DNA of 64,000 nt from the NCBI GenBank assembly GCA_963650385.1, contig CAVJLL010000001.1, positions 62,001 through 126,000 of the forward strand. Direction: 5' to 3'. A program made the position numbers and the translations under genes. This document shows, piece after piece, positions 53,162 to 62,385 of the stretch. Below the pieces are notes generated by a model. It did no database searches. It saw only the letters and a list, made by a program, of their open reading frames with translations, and was not told where the DNA came from. The stretch is from CAG-791 sp963650385 (GTDB taxonomy: Bacteria; Bacillota; Clostridia; Lachnospirales; Lachnospiraceae). The stretch's first letter is position 1, and every line of letters begins with the position of its first letter.

Positions 53162-54313
53162 TCACGGCGTCCCCTTCAGATCCTGGATTTTGTTCTTTTT
53201 GTAGACCGGATAAATGCCGGCATCAATGGCATCCCGTATTTCCTGCATCAGATGATTGTAGAAATACAGATTGTGCATGACGCAGAAACGCAGTCCCAGC
53301 GACTCCTGTGCCTTCATGAGGTGCCGGATATACGCTCTGGAGTATCCGCCGCGGCAGACCGGGCACCCGCAGTGCTCGTCGATCGGCCGCATATCCTTTT
53401 CGTAGGCTGCATTGCGTATATGGAGCGTTCCGTGGTCCGTGTAAAGATTTCCGTGCCTGCCGTTGCGCGAGGGGTACACGCAGTCAAAGAAATCAACGCC
53501 GCGGTCCACCGCCTCCAGAATATTCTCCGGCGTACCAACGCCCATCAGATAGGTGGGCTTGTTCTGCGGCAGGTGCGGCACTACCTCGTCCAGAATGCCG
53601 TACATCTGCTCATGCGTTTCTCCGACGGCAAGGCCGCCCACGGCATAGCCGTCCAGATCCATCTCCGCGATCCGTTTGGCATGGTCGACGCGAATGTCCG
53701 GATAAATGGCCCCCTGGTTGATAGCGAACAGGAGCTGGTGCGGATTCACCGCATCCTCCTCCCGGCGAAGCTCCGCCATCTTGTCCTTGCAGCGGGCCAG
53801 CCACCGGGTGGTGCGTGCCACAGAATCCGCCACGTACTCCTTATCCGCCAGCGCCGGTGCACACTCATCAAAGGCCATGGCAATGGTGGAGCCCAGATTT
53901 GCCTGAATCCGCATGGATTCCTCCGGCCCCATGAAAATACGCGCCCCGTCCACATGGGAATGGAAGGTCACGCCCTCCTCCTTGATCTTGCGGATCTGTG
54001 CCAGAGAGAACACCTGAAATCCGCCGGAGTCGGTCAGAATCGGCCGGTCCCAGGTGGTGAATGTATGCAGTCCTCCCAGCTCCTTAATGGTCGCATCGCC
54101 CGTCCGGACATGGAGGTGATACGTGTTGCTGAGCATTACCTGCGTCTGAATGCTGCGAAGGTCCGACGCCGAGAGCCCGCCCTTGATGGCGCCGGCGGTA
54201 GCTACGTTCATGAACACCGGCGTCTCAATCACGCCGTGCACGGTGGTCATGTGCGCGTGCTTGGCCCTTCCGCATGTATTGATGATGTTATACGTGTAAT
54301 CCTGCTGCGGCAT
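53162..54313 (-). CDS. tgt: Queuine tRNA-ribosyltransferase
   Basis: A 383-residue TIM-barrel enzyme that exchanges G34 of GUN-anticodon tRNAs for preQ1 (or queuine). The substrate motifs DSGGFQVFSL and GGLAVGE, the nucleophile Asp in FDCVYPSRNGRHG, and the C-terminal zinc site CGCPVCRGGYSRAYIRHL are intact. I start at ATG 54311-54313, preceded by AAAGGGG, which overlaps the aroC 3' end by 26 bases. No preQ1 synthesis genes are in the window. Confidence 0.94.
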   Translation of the reverse strand: MPQQDYTYNIINTCGRAKHAHMTTVHGVIETPVFMNVATAGAIKGGLSASDLRSIQTQVMLSNTYHLHVRTGDATIKELGGLHTFTTWDRPILTDSGGFQVFSLAQIRKIKEEGVTFHSHVDGARIFMGPEESMRIQANLGSTIAMAFDECAPALADKEYVADSVARTTRWLARCKDKMAELRREEDAVNPHQLLFAINQGAIYPDIRVDHAKRIAEMDLDGYAVGGLAVGETHEQMYGILDEVVPHLPQNKPTYLMGVGTPENILEAVDRGVDFFDCVYPSRNGRHGNLYTDHGTLHIRNAAYEKDMRPIDEHCGCPVCRGGYSRAYIRHLMKAQESLGLRFCVMHNLYFYNHLMQEIRDAIDAGIYPVYKKNKIQDLKGTP

Positions 54314-55421
54314 GAGCACCCCTTTCGTAAAATGCACGGACATTCTCCGCCTTTGCAGACATATTGGAGAGCATGGCGTCCAGAATGGTCAGTGCGCACA
54401 TGGTCTCGCAGACCACAACAGCTCTGGGCACAACGCACGGATCGTGGCGTCCGTGAATGAACAGTGCCTTCGGTGTTCCGTCCTGCATGACCGTTTCCTG
54501 GGGCTGTGCGATGGAAGGCGTCGGCTTGAAGGCTGCCGTCAGCACAATGTCGGACCCGTCCGAGATGCCGCCCAAGATGCCGCCCGCATGGTTGGTTCTC
54601 TTGCAGATGACGCCGTCCTCATTGGTATAGAACGCATCGTTGTTTTCCGAGCCCCTTGCATAGGCGGCGAACATCCCGTCTCCGATTCCGACCGATTTGC
54701 AGGCATTGATGCCCATCAATGCATCCGCAAGCCTTGCGTCCAGCTTCTGGAGCGTCGGATCGCCGATGCCGGCAGGAACGCCGCAAATCCGTCCCTTGAT
54801 GATTCCGCCGATGGAATCCTGCTCCTGTCTGCAGGCATCAATCAATGCCGCAGCCTCGGCATCCGCCTGCGCATCCGGCATGCCGGTCAGTGAATTCCAG
54901 ATGTTATCCCGCTCAAACCGCTCCGGACCAATGACAACGTCTCCGATGGCCGCCGTGTAAAAACAAAAATCGATCCCCAGCTCCTTCAGAAACTTCTCAG
55001 CAATGGCCCCGGCTGCCACACGCGCCGCCGTCTCTCTTGCCGAGGAGCGTCCACCGCCCCGGTAATCCCGAAAGCCGTATTTGCAGTCATAGGTATAGTC
55101 TGCATGCCCCGGGCGGTAGCAGTCCGCGATTTCACTGTAATCCTTCGAAATCTGGTTGTTGTTGCGGATCAGAAGCGCAATGGGCGTTCCGGTGGTCTTG
55201 CCCTCAAAGGTGCCGGAGAGAATTTCAACGAGATCCTCTTCCTTGCGCGGCGTTGTAAGGCGGCTTCGTCCGGGCTTTCTGCGGTCCAGATACACCTGGA
55301 TGTCCTCCTCGGTGAGCTCCATGCCGGCCGGAAATCCGTCCAGCACCGCCCCCACGGCTGCTCCGTGTGATTCTCCGAAGGTCGTCACCCGGAGAACATT
55401 TCCAAAATATGATCCTGCCAT
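54288..55421 (-). CDS. aroC: Chorismate synthase
   Basis: A 377-residue FMN-dependent enzyme making chorismate from EPSP, the end of the shikimate pathway. Signatures GESHGAAVGAVLDGFPAG, RPGHADYTYDCKYGFRDYRGGGRSSARETA and GGISDG are clear. I start at ATG 55419-55421 after AAAGGAAATT. The C-terminus overlaps tgt in another frame, which suggests coupled translation. Confidence 0.95.
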   Translation of the reverse strand: MAGSYFGNVLRVTTFGESHGAAVGAVLDGFPAGMELTEEDIQVYLDRRKPGRSRLTTPRKEEDLVEILSGTFEGKTTGTPIALLIRNNNQISKDYSEIADCYRPGHADYTYDCKYGFRDYRGGGRSSARETAARVAAGAIAEKFLKELGIDFCFYTAAIGDVVIGPERFERDNIWNSLTGMPDAQADAEAAALIDACRQEQDSIGGIIKGRICGVPAGIGDPTLQKLDARLADALMGINACKSVGIGDGMFAAYARGSENNDAFYTNEDGVICKRTNHAGGILGGISDGSDIVLTAAFKPTPSIAQPQETVMQDGTPKALFIHGRHDPCVVPRAVVVCETMCALTILDAMLSNMSAKAENVRAFYERGAHAAAGLHV

Positions 55422-55436
55422 AATTTCCTTTCTGTA

Positions 55437-55538
55437 TTTGTGTTCAGCACCTGCAGATTCCACCATGATCCCGCTGCCTGCGAGAAAATTCGAAATGTGG
55501 CGCTAAACAAAAGACGCTTCTGCTTGCAGGCAAATTCA
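55437..55538. repeat. R3 dispersed intergenic repeat, copy c
   Basis: It starts tttgtgttcagcacctgc and ends gcgctaaacaaaa, imperfect versions of the inverted ends of the element at 29687-29842. The core tgcttgcaggcaaattcact lies at its right edge, touching the stop codon of the lactonase-like gene. Confidence 0.55.
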
Positions 55539-56609
55539 CTCCTGTTCCTGCGTCAGCTTGTGGAAGATGACGCAGTTGGGCTTGTCCACGTGAATCTCCC
55601 GTCCCTTCATGACGATCAGTCCCTTCTTGAGATCGCAGGTAAAGAACGTCATGGTGTTGGATTCATGGTTCAGCGACACCAGATGCCGGTTGTCCGGAAA
55701 CAGCGCGCAGTCCTTCGGATAGTCGCCGGAAACCGGAAGGCACAGAATCCTCGAGAGCTCTCCCGTCTTCTCATTGATCGAGAAGATCGCGGTGGAGTTG
55801 TCACCGGCATTCGAGGTGATCAGATAGTGAAAATCCTCGGAGAGATTGAGTGCCGAGGCCGCTGCATCCGATGCATGGTAATTGTTCAGGGTAGAAACCG
55901 TCTGCACCTTTTCAAAATCCGGCTCTCCGTGATGCTCCTCATAATGGAACACATCGATGGTGCACTTCATTTCATTGACAATGTACAGGAAGCGCCCGTC
56001 CTTGGAGAATTTGATGTGCCGCGGTGCGGAATCCAGCTCGCCGTGAATGATGTCCACCTGCTTAAGCTTGCCGGAAACCGGGTTGAAGGCATAGACGTTG
56101 GTGTGATCGAGACCGAGATCCGCCGCGCACAGATATTTGTTGTCCCGCGTCATTTTCACGCACTGCACATGCGGGCGGAAGTTGCGCTCTGCAACCGACC
56201 CCATGCCCTTGTGATAGATCTCATCCGTGATCGAGCCGATTTCGCCGGTCTGCGGATCCAGCCGGAGAACCGTTATTTTCCCGTCGTGATAGCCTGCTAC
56301 GAACAGCCACGAATCCGTGTAATCGGTCGAGAGGTACGAGCCGCGCATGCCGTTGATGGACGCCTTGTTGATGAATTCAAGGTCGCCGCCCTTGATGATC
56401 CGGTACGACTCCACGCCGAAGTCCGTGATGGAATACAGAAACTTCTGATTGTGGGAAATGGTCACATAGGAGGAATTGGTGATCTCCACCTTGTCCTTCT
56501 CATAAAAATATCCCGCTTCCATATCCACATCAAAAATACGGATGCCGAAATTATCCTTTGTTGCAGTGGTATATGCCGAAACATAGGCAACATATCCGGA
56601 TGCTGACAT
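55536..56609 (-). CDS. Lactonase-family beta-propeller protein
   Basis: A 357-residue seven-bladed propeller of the 6-phosphogluconolactonase (Pgl/YbhE) type. Repeated blade motifs include FLYSITDFGVESYRI, YLCAADLGLDHTNVYAF, HIKFSKDGRFLYIVNEM and YLITSNAGDNS. The soluble cytoplasmic form suggests sugar-lactone hydrolysis, but no pentose-phosphate gene is adjacent and the substrate is unknown. The start ATG follows a good AGGGAGG. Confidence 0.82.
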   Translation of the reverse strand: MSASGYVAYVSAYTTATKDNFGIRIFDVDMEAGYFYEKDKVEITNSSYVTISHNQKFLYSITDFGVESYRIIKGGDLEFINKASINGMRGSYLSTDYTDSWLFVAGYHDGKITVLRLDPQTGEIGSITDEIYHKGMGSVAERNFRPHVQCVKMTRDNKYLCAADLGLDHTNVYAFNPVSGKLKQVDIIHGELDSAPRHIKFSKDGRFLYIVNEMKCTIDVFHYEEHHGEPDFEKVQTVSTLNNYHASDAAASALNLSEDFHYLITSNAGDNSTAIFSINEKTGELSRILCLPVSGDYPKDCALFPDNRHLVSLNHESNTMTFFTCDLKKGLIVMKGREIHVDKPNCVIFHKLTQEQE

Positions 56610-56645
56610 ATTCTTACCTCCCTAAGGTCTTTCACGTTCCTGTAC

Positions 56646-56704
56646 CTGTTCACAGCTCATTTGCAAAAGCGCTGCTGCGAGACTTCTCGTTTGCTCATGC
56701 GGGG
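56646..56704. repeat. R1 dispersed intergenic repeat, copy c
   Basis: ctgttcacagctcatttgcaa followed by aagcgctgctgcgag and cgtttgctcatg. Here the outer stem is gcaaa/tttgc and the inner stem cgag/ctcg, a compensated variation of the R1 hairpin that suggests the folded form is kept. Confidence 0.65.
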
Positions 56705-57316
56705 TTACCTGCTGCCGAACCAGTCCTGTGTCTCGTGGATGGTGCGCACGACAAATTCACCGTTTTCTGCAAGCTCTGCCTCGATGATGCTGCAGTTGCC
56801 GATTCCCTGGTTCCAGATCTCGTCCAGCTCCAGGTAATGAAGCAAAACCAGAATAACACGCATTGTGCATCCGTGGCACCCCACGAGCACACTTTCTCCC
56901 GGCTTTTCCCGCTTCATATCCGCAAGGAAGGAGGACAGCCGGTGCTCCAGCTCCTCAAAGGACTCCGCCCCCTCCGGCGGGACATAGGCTGACGGATGAT
57001 CGAACAGGTGCCCCGCCAGCGGGGAATCCTTGTCAAATGCCGTTCCGTCCAGCGGGCCGAAATTCATTTCCATGAGGCGATCATCCAGAATAAATTCAGA
57101 GCGGGGAAGCCCGGTGATGATCTCCACCGTCCTTGCGGCCCGGTCGATCGGACTGGAATATACCGCATCAAAGGTAATCCCGAGCTCCCGGATCCGCTCC
57201 CTGGCCCTTCGTGCCTGCTCCTCTCCGTTTTCATTAAGAGACGTATTCACCTGTCCCTGGAACAAATGCCTGGCATTCCAGGACGTTTCACCGTGTCGGA
57301 TAATATACAGCTTCAT
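56705..57316 (-). CDS. Histidine phosphatase family protein
   Basis: A 203-residue phosphoglycerate-mutase-like protein. The catalytic IIRHGETSWNAR motif is at the N-terminus, with the second His in VGCHGCTMRVIL. Such proteins include phosphoglycerate mutases, alpha-ribazole phosphatases and broad sugar phosphatases; the sequence alone does not decide. It overlaps larB by four bases, which may tie it to that pathway or simply reflect a shared transcript. Confidence 0.85.
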   Translation of the reverse strand: MKLYIIRHGETSWNARHLFQGQVNTSLNENGEEQARRARERIRELGITFDAVYSSPIDRAARTVEIITGLPRSEFILDDRLMEMNFGPLDGTAFDKDSPLAGHLFDHPSAYVPPEGAESFEELEHRLSSFLADMKREKPGESVLVGCHGCTMRVILVLLHYLELDEIWNQGIGNCSIIEAELAENGEFVVRTIHETQDWFGSR

Positions 57317-58116
57317 GAATCCCTGCTGCTCCTTTCATTGCCCTTTATCGCAAGGCGGTTGATCTGCGAGGCGACATAGCCGGCGCCGTACCCGTTGTCG
57401 ATATTGACCACTGTAATGCCGTTTGCACAGGAATTGAGCATCGTCAAAAGGGCCGAAATCCCGTGCAGATTCGCGCCGTATCCAACGGACGTCGGCAGCG
57501 CGATCACCGGGTTCTCCACCAGTCCTGCCACAACCCCGGCAAGTGCTCCCTCCATGCCGGCCGCCGCAATGATGACATTGGCGCGCCGCAGCTGCGGCAG
57601 CTGCGTCAAAAGCCGGTGCAGTCCGCTCACACCGACATCGTACAGGCGCTCCACGTGATTTCCGAGAAATTCCGCAGTTTTCGCGGCCTCCTCGGCGACC
57701 GGAACATCTGCGGTCCCTCCGCAGCACACTGCTATGCACCCAAGCGCCTCTTTATCAGGAGCGCCGGAGTCCTTCTGTGCCGACGCCGTGATGATTCGTG
57801 AGACCGGATCGTACACTGCCTCCGGGAGCACCGCTGCAACAAGCGCCGCCTGGTGCGCACTCGCTCGGGTTCCCATGACTCGTCCGTTTTTCTCATACAG
57901 CGTTTTAAAGATCTCCGGGAGAAATGCATCGTCCTTTCCCGGGCAGTAGACGACCTCCGGGTACCCGGACCTGGCCTGCCGGTGCAGGTCGAGCCTTGCA
58001 TACCCGTGTCCCTCTTCGCCCAGAACCTCATATGGCTTTTCCTGAAAAAAACGCTCTGCCTCCTCGGCAGACATTTCGCCCCTTTGTACCTTCTCCAGGA
58101 CCTCTCTGGATGTCAT
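57313..58116 (-). CDS. larB: Nickel-pincer cofactor biosynthesis protein LarB
   Basis: A 267-residue PurE-like carboxylase/hydrolase that carboxylates and cleaves the pyridinium ring of NaAD in the first step of nickel-pincer nucleotide synthesis, the cofactor of lactate racemase LarA. The C-terminal AIR-carboxylase-like domain has GGTADVPVAEEAAKTAEFLG, AAAGMEGALAGVVAGL and LPTSVGYGANLHGI. I start at ATG 58114-58116 after GAGGTTGG. It lies 88 bases after larE; larA and larC are not in the window. Confidence 0.92.
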   Translation of the reverse strand: MTSREVLEKVQRGEMSAEEAERFFQEKPYEVLGEEGHGYARLDLHRQARSGYPEVVYCPGKDDAFLPEIFKTLYEKNGRVMGTRASAHQAALVAAVLPEAVYDPVSRIITASAQKDSGAPDKEALGCIAVCCGGTADVPVAEEAAKTAEFLGNHVERLYDVGVSGLHRLLTQLPQLRRANVIIAAAGMEGALAGVVAGLVENPVIALPTSVGYGANLHGISALLTMLNSCANGITVVNIDNGYGAGYVASQINRLAIKGNERSSRDS

Positions 58117-58136
58117 TCCAACCTCACACTTCCGCA

Positions 58137-58190
58137 GCAAATGCCTGCGGCTGCATCTGTGCATCTGCCTGCAGGCAGCCGCGAACTGAA
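58137..58190. repeat. R3-like hairpin between larE and larB, copy d
   Basis: gcggctgc (58147-58154) and gcagccgc (58175-58182) pair perfectly, with the R3-type ctgcctgcaggcag inside. The longer core of R3 (aaattca) is absent, so membership is uncertain. Confidence 0.35.
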
Positions 58191-58204
58191 ATGTTCTCGA
58201 ATGC

Positions 58205-59056
58205 TTACTGCTGCTCCGCTTCCTTCTGCAGGACGCCTGCTACCACTGCCTTGTCCAGCGTCTCGTTCATGCTGCCGGTGCGGTACCCCTGCAGATCCAT
58301 GGTGACATAGGCAAAGCCGTACGAGCGAAAGGCCTCTGCGACGGCCTCCCGTTTCTCCAGAAGTGCCGGGAATTCCTCCGGCATCACCTCAATCCTGGCC
58401 AACCGGTCATGGATGCGGACCCGCAGCTGATGAAAGCCCAGCTCCAGGAGAAACTCCTCGGCCTGATCCACCATCCGAAGCTTCTCCTCGGAAATCATCT
58501 CCCCGTAGACAAAACGGGATGCCAGACAGGCGTAGGACTGCTTGCGCCAGGTAGGAAGCCCCAGCTCCTTTGAAATCTCCCGGATCTCCGCCTTGCAAAG
58601 GCCCGCCTCGCGCAGAGGAGACCGAATTCCCAATTCCCTGATCGCCAGCATGCCGGGGCGAAAATCGCCGAGGTCATCGGTATTGGAGCCCTCTGCCACA
58701 TACGCAAGATGGTTCTCGCCGGCAATCTTCAGAATCCCCTCGAACAAAGAGTGCTTGCAAAGATAACACCGGTTTACCGGATTTTCCCGGTACCCCGGCA
58801 CGTCGATTTCTCCGGATTCAAAAACAATCTGACGGATGCCGTGCTCCTTGCAGAACTGCGCTGCCTCCTTCGCCTCCCGGGAGGGAAAGGTCTCGGAGGC
58901 GGCAGTCACCGCAGCAGCCTTTTCGCCCAGGACATCACCGGCCACGCGCAGAAGGAGCGTCGAATCCACGCCGCCGGAAAATGCAACGGCGACGCTCCCC
59001 ATCTGCCGCAGAATGTCCCGCAGCGCTTCGTATTTACGACTGGTTGTTTCGTTCAT
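58205..59056 (-). CDS. larE: Pyridinium-3,5-bisthiocarboxylate synthase LarE (sulfur transferase)
   Basis: A 283-residue PP-loop enzyme that adenylates and sulfurises the LarB product. The N-terminal SGGVDST P-loop is intact. Cys177 in ACLASRF matches the sulfur-donor Cys region of LarE. Cys97 and Cys100 in RCYLCK make a CxxC pair, the three-Cys pattern reported for LarE types that use an iron-sulfur cluster rather than sacrificing a protein Cys. I start at ATG 59054-59056 with AGGGAGA upstream. It is upstream of larB in transcription. Confidence 0.9.
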   Translation of the reverse strand: MNETTSRKYEALRDILRQMGSVAVAFSGGVDSTLLLRVAGDVLGEKAAAVTAASETFPSREAKEAAQFCKEHGIRQIVFESGEIDVPGYRENPVNRCYLCKHSLFEGILKIAGENHLAYVAEGSNTDDLGDFRPGMLAIRELGIRSPLREAGLCKAEIREISKELGLPTWRKQSYACLASRFVYGEMISEEKLRMVDQAEEFLLELGFHQLRVRIHDRLARIEVMPEEFPALLEKREAVAEAFRSYGFAYVTMDLQGYRTGSMNETLDKAVVAGVLQKEAEQQ

Positions 59057-59100
59057 GGTTCTCCCTGAAAATGATGTTGGCGTCAAAAGTTTTTTTCCCT

Positions 59101-59146
59101 ATCGATACGGGATTGCTGTGTGCTTCGCGTTCTCGCAATCCTCAAA
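59101..59146. repeat. R2 dispersed intergenic repeat, copy c
   Basis: ggattgctgtgtgcttcgcg followed by ttctcgcaatcc, forming the R2 hairpin with several changes relative to copy b. Its left end overlaps the stop codon of the formyl-THF cyclo-ligase gene. Confidence 0.65.
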
Positions 59147-59750
59147 AATACGCCCGCTCGGGTGTCACAACAAGGTCCACGCAGACGTCCTCCTGCCCCA
59201 TCGGAACCTCGTCCACAATCTGCTCGTTGAAGGCCATGCCGATCGCCATCTTCTTGCGGAAGCCGGACAGATACCGGTCGTAGAAGCCCCCGCCAAAGCC
59301 CAGGCGGCCAAGCTTTTTGTCAAAGGCCAGCCCCGGCACCAGGATCATGCAGTTTTCCGCGGAGTCCAGCGAGATGTGTGTGGTATACGGGAACAAGGCA
59401 CACGGGTCTGCCTCCGGCTCCAGAATTCCCATGGCACCGGGACGGAGCTGCGCAAGATCCTCGCACTGGAAAAAGTCCATGACGCCGCTCCCGAGGACCT
59501 TCGGGACGTACACCTTCTTGCCGTCCCGGATGGCATGACGGATCAGCTCCGTTGTATCGACCTCGGAGCCGAACGACACATAGCTCAGAATAAAGGCGGC
59601 ACTCTCGTACAGCGCGGTATTCAGAATAATGTTCGTAATGGTCTTATTCTGCTCGTTCCGCGATTCCTCCGGAATTTCATCCCGGAGCTTCTTCATCTTC
59701 CGGCGCAGCGCTTCCTTTTCCTGGTCAAATTCCATCTGACTGGTGATCAT
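59142..59750 (-). CDS. fau: 5-formyltetrahydrofolate cyclo-ligase
   Basis: A 202-residue ATP-dependent enzyme that returns 5-formyl-THF to the folate pool as 5,10-methenyl-THF. The C-terminal motif LGRLGFGGGFYDRYL matches the family G-x-G-x-G-Y-Y-D site, and PKVLGSGVMDF and LVPGLAFDK are conserved. The start codon shares one base with the proB stop (TAATG), so the two are coupled. Confidence 0.92.
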   Translation of the reverse strand: MITSQMEFDQEKEALRRKMKKLRDEIPEESRNEQNKTITNIILNTALYESAAFILSYVSFGSEVDTTELIRHAIRDGKKVYVPKVLGSGVMDFFQCEDLAQLRPGAMGILEPEADPCALFPYTTHISLDSAENCMILVPGLAFDKKLGRLGFGGGFYDRYLSGFRKKMAIGMAFNEQIVDEVPMGQEDVCVDLVVTPERAYF

Positions 59751-60664
59751 TAATACGTTTCCTCCACATACTGAATCAGATCAAAGGCATCGTCCCTGTC
59801 CGCACAGAACAGCGTGCCGACATTGACGCCGTTTATCACATCCGCGATGACGCCGACGCCGTTCTTGGTGTTGGCGATCACCATGTCACACCCGGAGGCC
59901 GTTGCCATTCTGGCTGCGTGGAGCTTGGTGTTCATGCCTCCGGTGCCCACGCCGCTTCCCGTGGATTCCTTTCCCATCCCCATGATTTCATCCGTGAGCT
60001 GCGGCACGAACTCAATGAAGGATGCCTTCAGATTGCTGCGCGGATCATCGGTATACAGCCCGTCCACATCAGACAGAAGGATCAGCAGATCCGCCTGCAG
60101 GATGGATGCGACCATGGCAGACAAAGAGTCGTTGTCTCCCAGCTGATACTCCAGCGTTGCCACGACGTCGTTCTCGTTGACAATCGGAATAACACCGAGG
60201 TGCAGAAGCTCCCGGATGGTTCCCTCCAGATTCTCTCTGCTCGAGGGATTGACGATGGTGGTTTTCGTCATCAGAACCTGCCCGGTCAGCTGGTTGTACT
60301 CCTCAAAGTACTTCTGATAGATCATAATAAGGCGCGCCTGGCCGATCGAGGCACAGGCCTGCTTGCGGCTCATCTTCCCGCTGTCTCCCGCCAGAATCTG
60401 CCGGCTCTCACCCAGTACCTCACGCCCCACGGCCGTTGCGCCGGAGGTTACCAGGATGACGTCCTTTCCCTGATTCTTCAGGTCCGACAGCTCGCCCGCC
60501 AGATGATCAATCCGGTGGTAATCCAAGCGCCCCGTCTCCGGATGGATCAGGGACGAGGAACCGATTTTCACCACAATCCGCTTCCGATCCTTGAGGCCGG
60601 CGCGGTATTCCAGGTTCTTTTTCCTGGCATCATTTTCTACAAAAAGCTGCTGACAAAAATGCAT
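59750..60664 (-). CDS. proB: Glutamate 5-kinase (without PUA domain)
   Basis: A 304-residue amino acid kinase that phosphorylates glutamate, the first step of proline synthesis. Motifs VVKIGSSSLI, LVTSGATAVGRE, IPIVNENDVVA and GMNTKLHAA(R) are present. The C-terminal PUA domain of the E. coli enzyme is absent, and about 30 residues precede the kinase core. I start at ATG 60662-60664 with GAGGT upstream. proA is not adjacent. Confidence 0.92.
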   Translation of the reverse strand: MHFCQQLFVENDARKKNLEYRAGLKDRKRIVVKIGSSSLIHPETGRLDYHRIDHLAGELSDLKNQGKDVILVTSGATAVGREVLGESRQILAGDSGKMSRKQACASIGQARLIMIYQKYFEEYNQLTGQVLMTKTTIVNPSSRENLEGTIRELLHLGVIPIVNENDVVATLEYQLGDNDSLSAMVASILQADLLILLSDVDGLYTDDPRSNLKASFIEFVPQLTDEIMGMGKESTGSGVGTGGMNTKLHAARMATASGCDMVIANTKNGVGVIADVINGVNVGTLFCADRDDAFDLIQYVEETY

Positions 60665-60682
60665 GATACATACCTCATGGAC

Positions 60683-60735
60683 GTTACAGTTTTCCAAGCG
60701 ACAGGTCCTGGCGGAGTTGTCCGGTCTGGAACGGC
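60683..60735. repeat. R4 dispersed intergenic repeat, copy by proB
   Basis: gttacagttttccaagcgac followed by aggtcctggcggagttgtcc, the reverse complement of the core at 1281-1309 with one or two changes. It fills the space between the flavoprotein stop and proB. Confidence 0.7.
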
Positions 60736-62385
60736 TTAGCCGGCCGCCGGAGTAAACTTCTCAGCCACCTTCTCCGCCATGCGGATGCCGTCGACGGCGG
60801 CAGACATGATGCCGCCGGCATATCCAGCGCCCTCTCCGCACGGGAAAAGGCCGGCCGCTGCGGACTCTCCGCTCTCTCCCCTCAGAATCCGGACCGGTGA
60901 GCTCGTCCTAGATTCAAGACCGATGACATAGCAGTCCTCGCCGTCGTAGCCCTTCATTTTCTGTCCGAACTGCTGCATGCCTTCCTTAAAGTCCCCGGTC
61001 AGCTCCGGCGGAAGAAGCGTATGGAGCGGAGCCGGTGCCGCGGCGCCCCTGATGCAGAGCTCCTTGGCGGATGGGAGGCCGGCATCGGTTTTACCTGCTG
61101 CAAAGGAGGCATACCGCTGAACCGGAACCTTCCCGCCTGCCAGCGCATAAGCCTTCTCCTCCAGCCTTTCCTGAAAAGCAAGACCATCCAGAACGCCGGT
61201 GCCGCCGAAGTCCTCCGGACCCACGGTCATGACAATGGCGCTGTTGGCGCGCGCCGCATCTCTTTTATAGTCGCTCATTCCGTTTACGGCAAGTCTTTTC
61301 GGCTCCGAGGAAGCATTCACGACAAAGCCGCCCGGGCACATGCAAAAGGAATACACGCCCCGCCCGTCAGAAGCCCTTGCCGTCAGCTTGTAGCTGGCCG
61401 GTGTCAGATGAAGGCGTTCGAGCTCCGCAGGGTCAGAAATTCCGTACTGACTCTGATTGATCAGCTGCTGCGGATGCGAAACGCGGAAGCCCACGGCAAA
61501 GTTCTTGGCCTCCATCGGAATCCCGCTTGCCTGCAGCATCCGGATGGTATCCCTGGCGCTGTGTCCCGGTGCCAGAATCACCGCCTCCGCCGGAAGAAAT
61601 GATTCGCTCTGTTCCCCTTTTTCCTGAATCCAGAGTCCCTGCAGCCGTCCGTTTTCCACGGAGAGCCTCGTGACGCAGGTCTCGAACCGCACCTGCCCGC
61701 CGAGGCGGCAGATGTCGTCCCGGAGCGTGCGGATCACATGCCGGAGCCGGTCCGTGCCGATGTGCGGAATCTGCTCATACGCGATATCCTCGGGTGCACC
61801 CGCCTGTAAAAAGGTGTCCAGCACCTCCTGCACGCGCCCCGCTTTATCGGTCACATTGGACGTGAGCTTGCCGTCGGAGAAGGTTCCGGCGCCGCCCTCA
61901 CCGAACTGAATGTTCGATTCCGGATTCAGCTCGCCCGTCTCCCAGAAGTGCTCTACGCTCCTCGTCCGCTCCTCCATGCACTGTCCGCGCTCCAAAATGA
62001 TCGGCGCATAGCCGGCTCTTGCCAGCATGAGTCCGGCGAAAATACCGGCCGGCCCGAACCCGACGACCACCGGGCGGTGCTGCAGCGCCCTTGCATCCGG
62101 CGACGGCGATGGGAACCGATAGCAGGCCGCATCCTTTCGGCGAAGAGACCCTGCATTTTTGCCCGCTCTTGCGAGCACCCGCGCTTCCTCCTTCTCCGAG
62201 GAAAGGCGGATCTGCACAGTATAGACGTCCCAGAGGACCGGCTTTTTTCTGGCATCCACTGCATGACGCACGATGCGGTAAGACATCGGCGCGCCTGCGG
62301 ACAGCCGAAGGTGCCTTCGTATTCTGCTTTCCAACATCCCCGGGTCCGTCCCGCAGGGGAGTTTAATCTGACTTAGTTCCAGCAC
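60736..62385 (-). CDS. FAD-dependent oxidoreductase (COG2509-like)
   Basis: A 549-residue flavoprotein with an N-terminal domain of about 100 residues before the dinucleotide fold VVVGFGPAGIFAGLMLARAG. GTFSDGKLTSN, the C-terminal PCGEGAGYAGGIMSAAVDG and NFAVGFRVSHPQQLI are typical of a widespread uncharacterised dehydrogenase group of anaerobes. The reaction is unknown. It overlaps the upstream flavoprotein gene by 13 bases. Confidence 0.85.
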   Translation of the reverse strand: MLELSQIKLPCGTDPGMLESRIRRHLRLSAGAPMSYRIVRHAVDARKKPVLWDVYTVQIRLSSEKEEARVLARAGKNAGSLRRKDAACYRFPSPSPDARALQHRPVVVGFGPAGIFAGLMLARAGYAPIILERGQCMEERTRSVEHFWETGELNPESNIQFGEGGAGTFSDGKLTSNVTDKAGRVQEVLDTFLQAGAPEDIAYEQIPHIGTDRLRHVIRTLRDDICRLGGQVRFETCVTRLSVENGRLQGLWIQEKGEQSESFLPAEAVILAPGHSARDTIRMLQASGIPMEAKNFAVGFRVSHPQQLINQSQYGISDPAELERLHLTPASYKLTARASDGRGVYSFCMCPGGFVVNASSEPKRLAVNGMSDYKRDAARANSAIVMTVGPEDFGGTGVLDGLAFQERLEEKAYALAGGKVPVQRYASFAAGKTDAGLPSAKELCIRGAAAPAPLHTLLPPELTGDFKEGMQQFGQKMKGYDGEDCYVIGLESRTSSPVRILRGESGESAAAGLFPCGEGAGYAGGIMSAAVDGIRMAEKVAEKFTPAAG

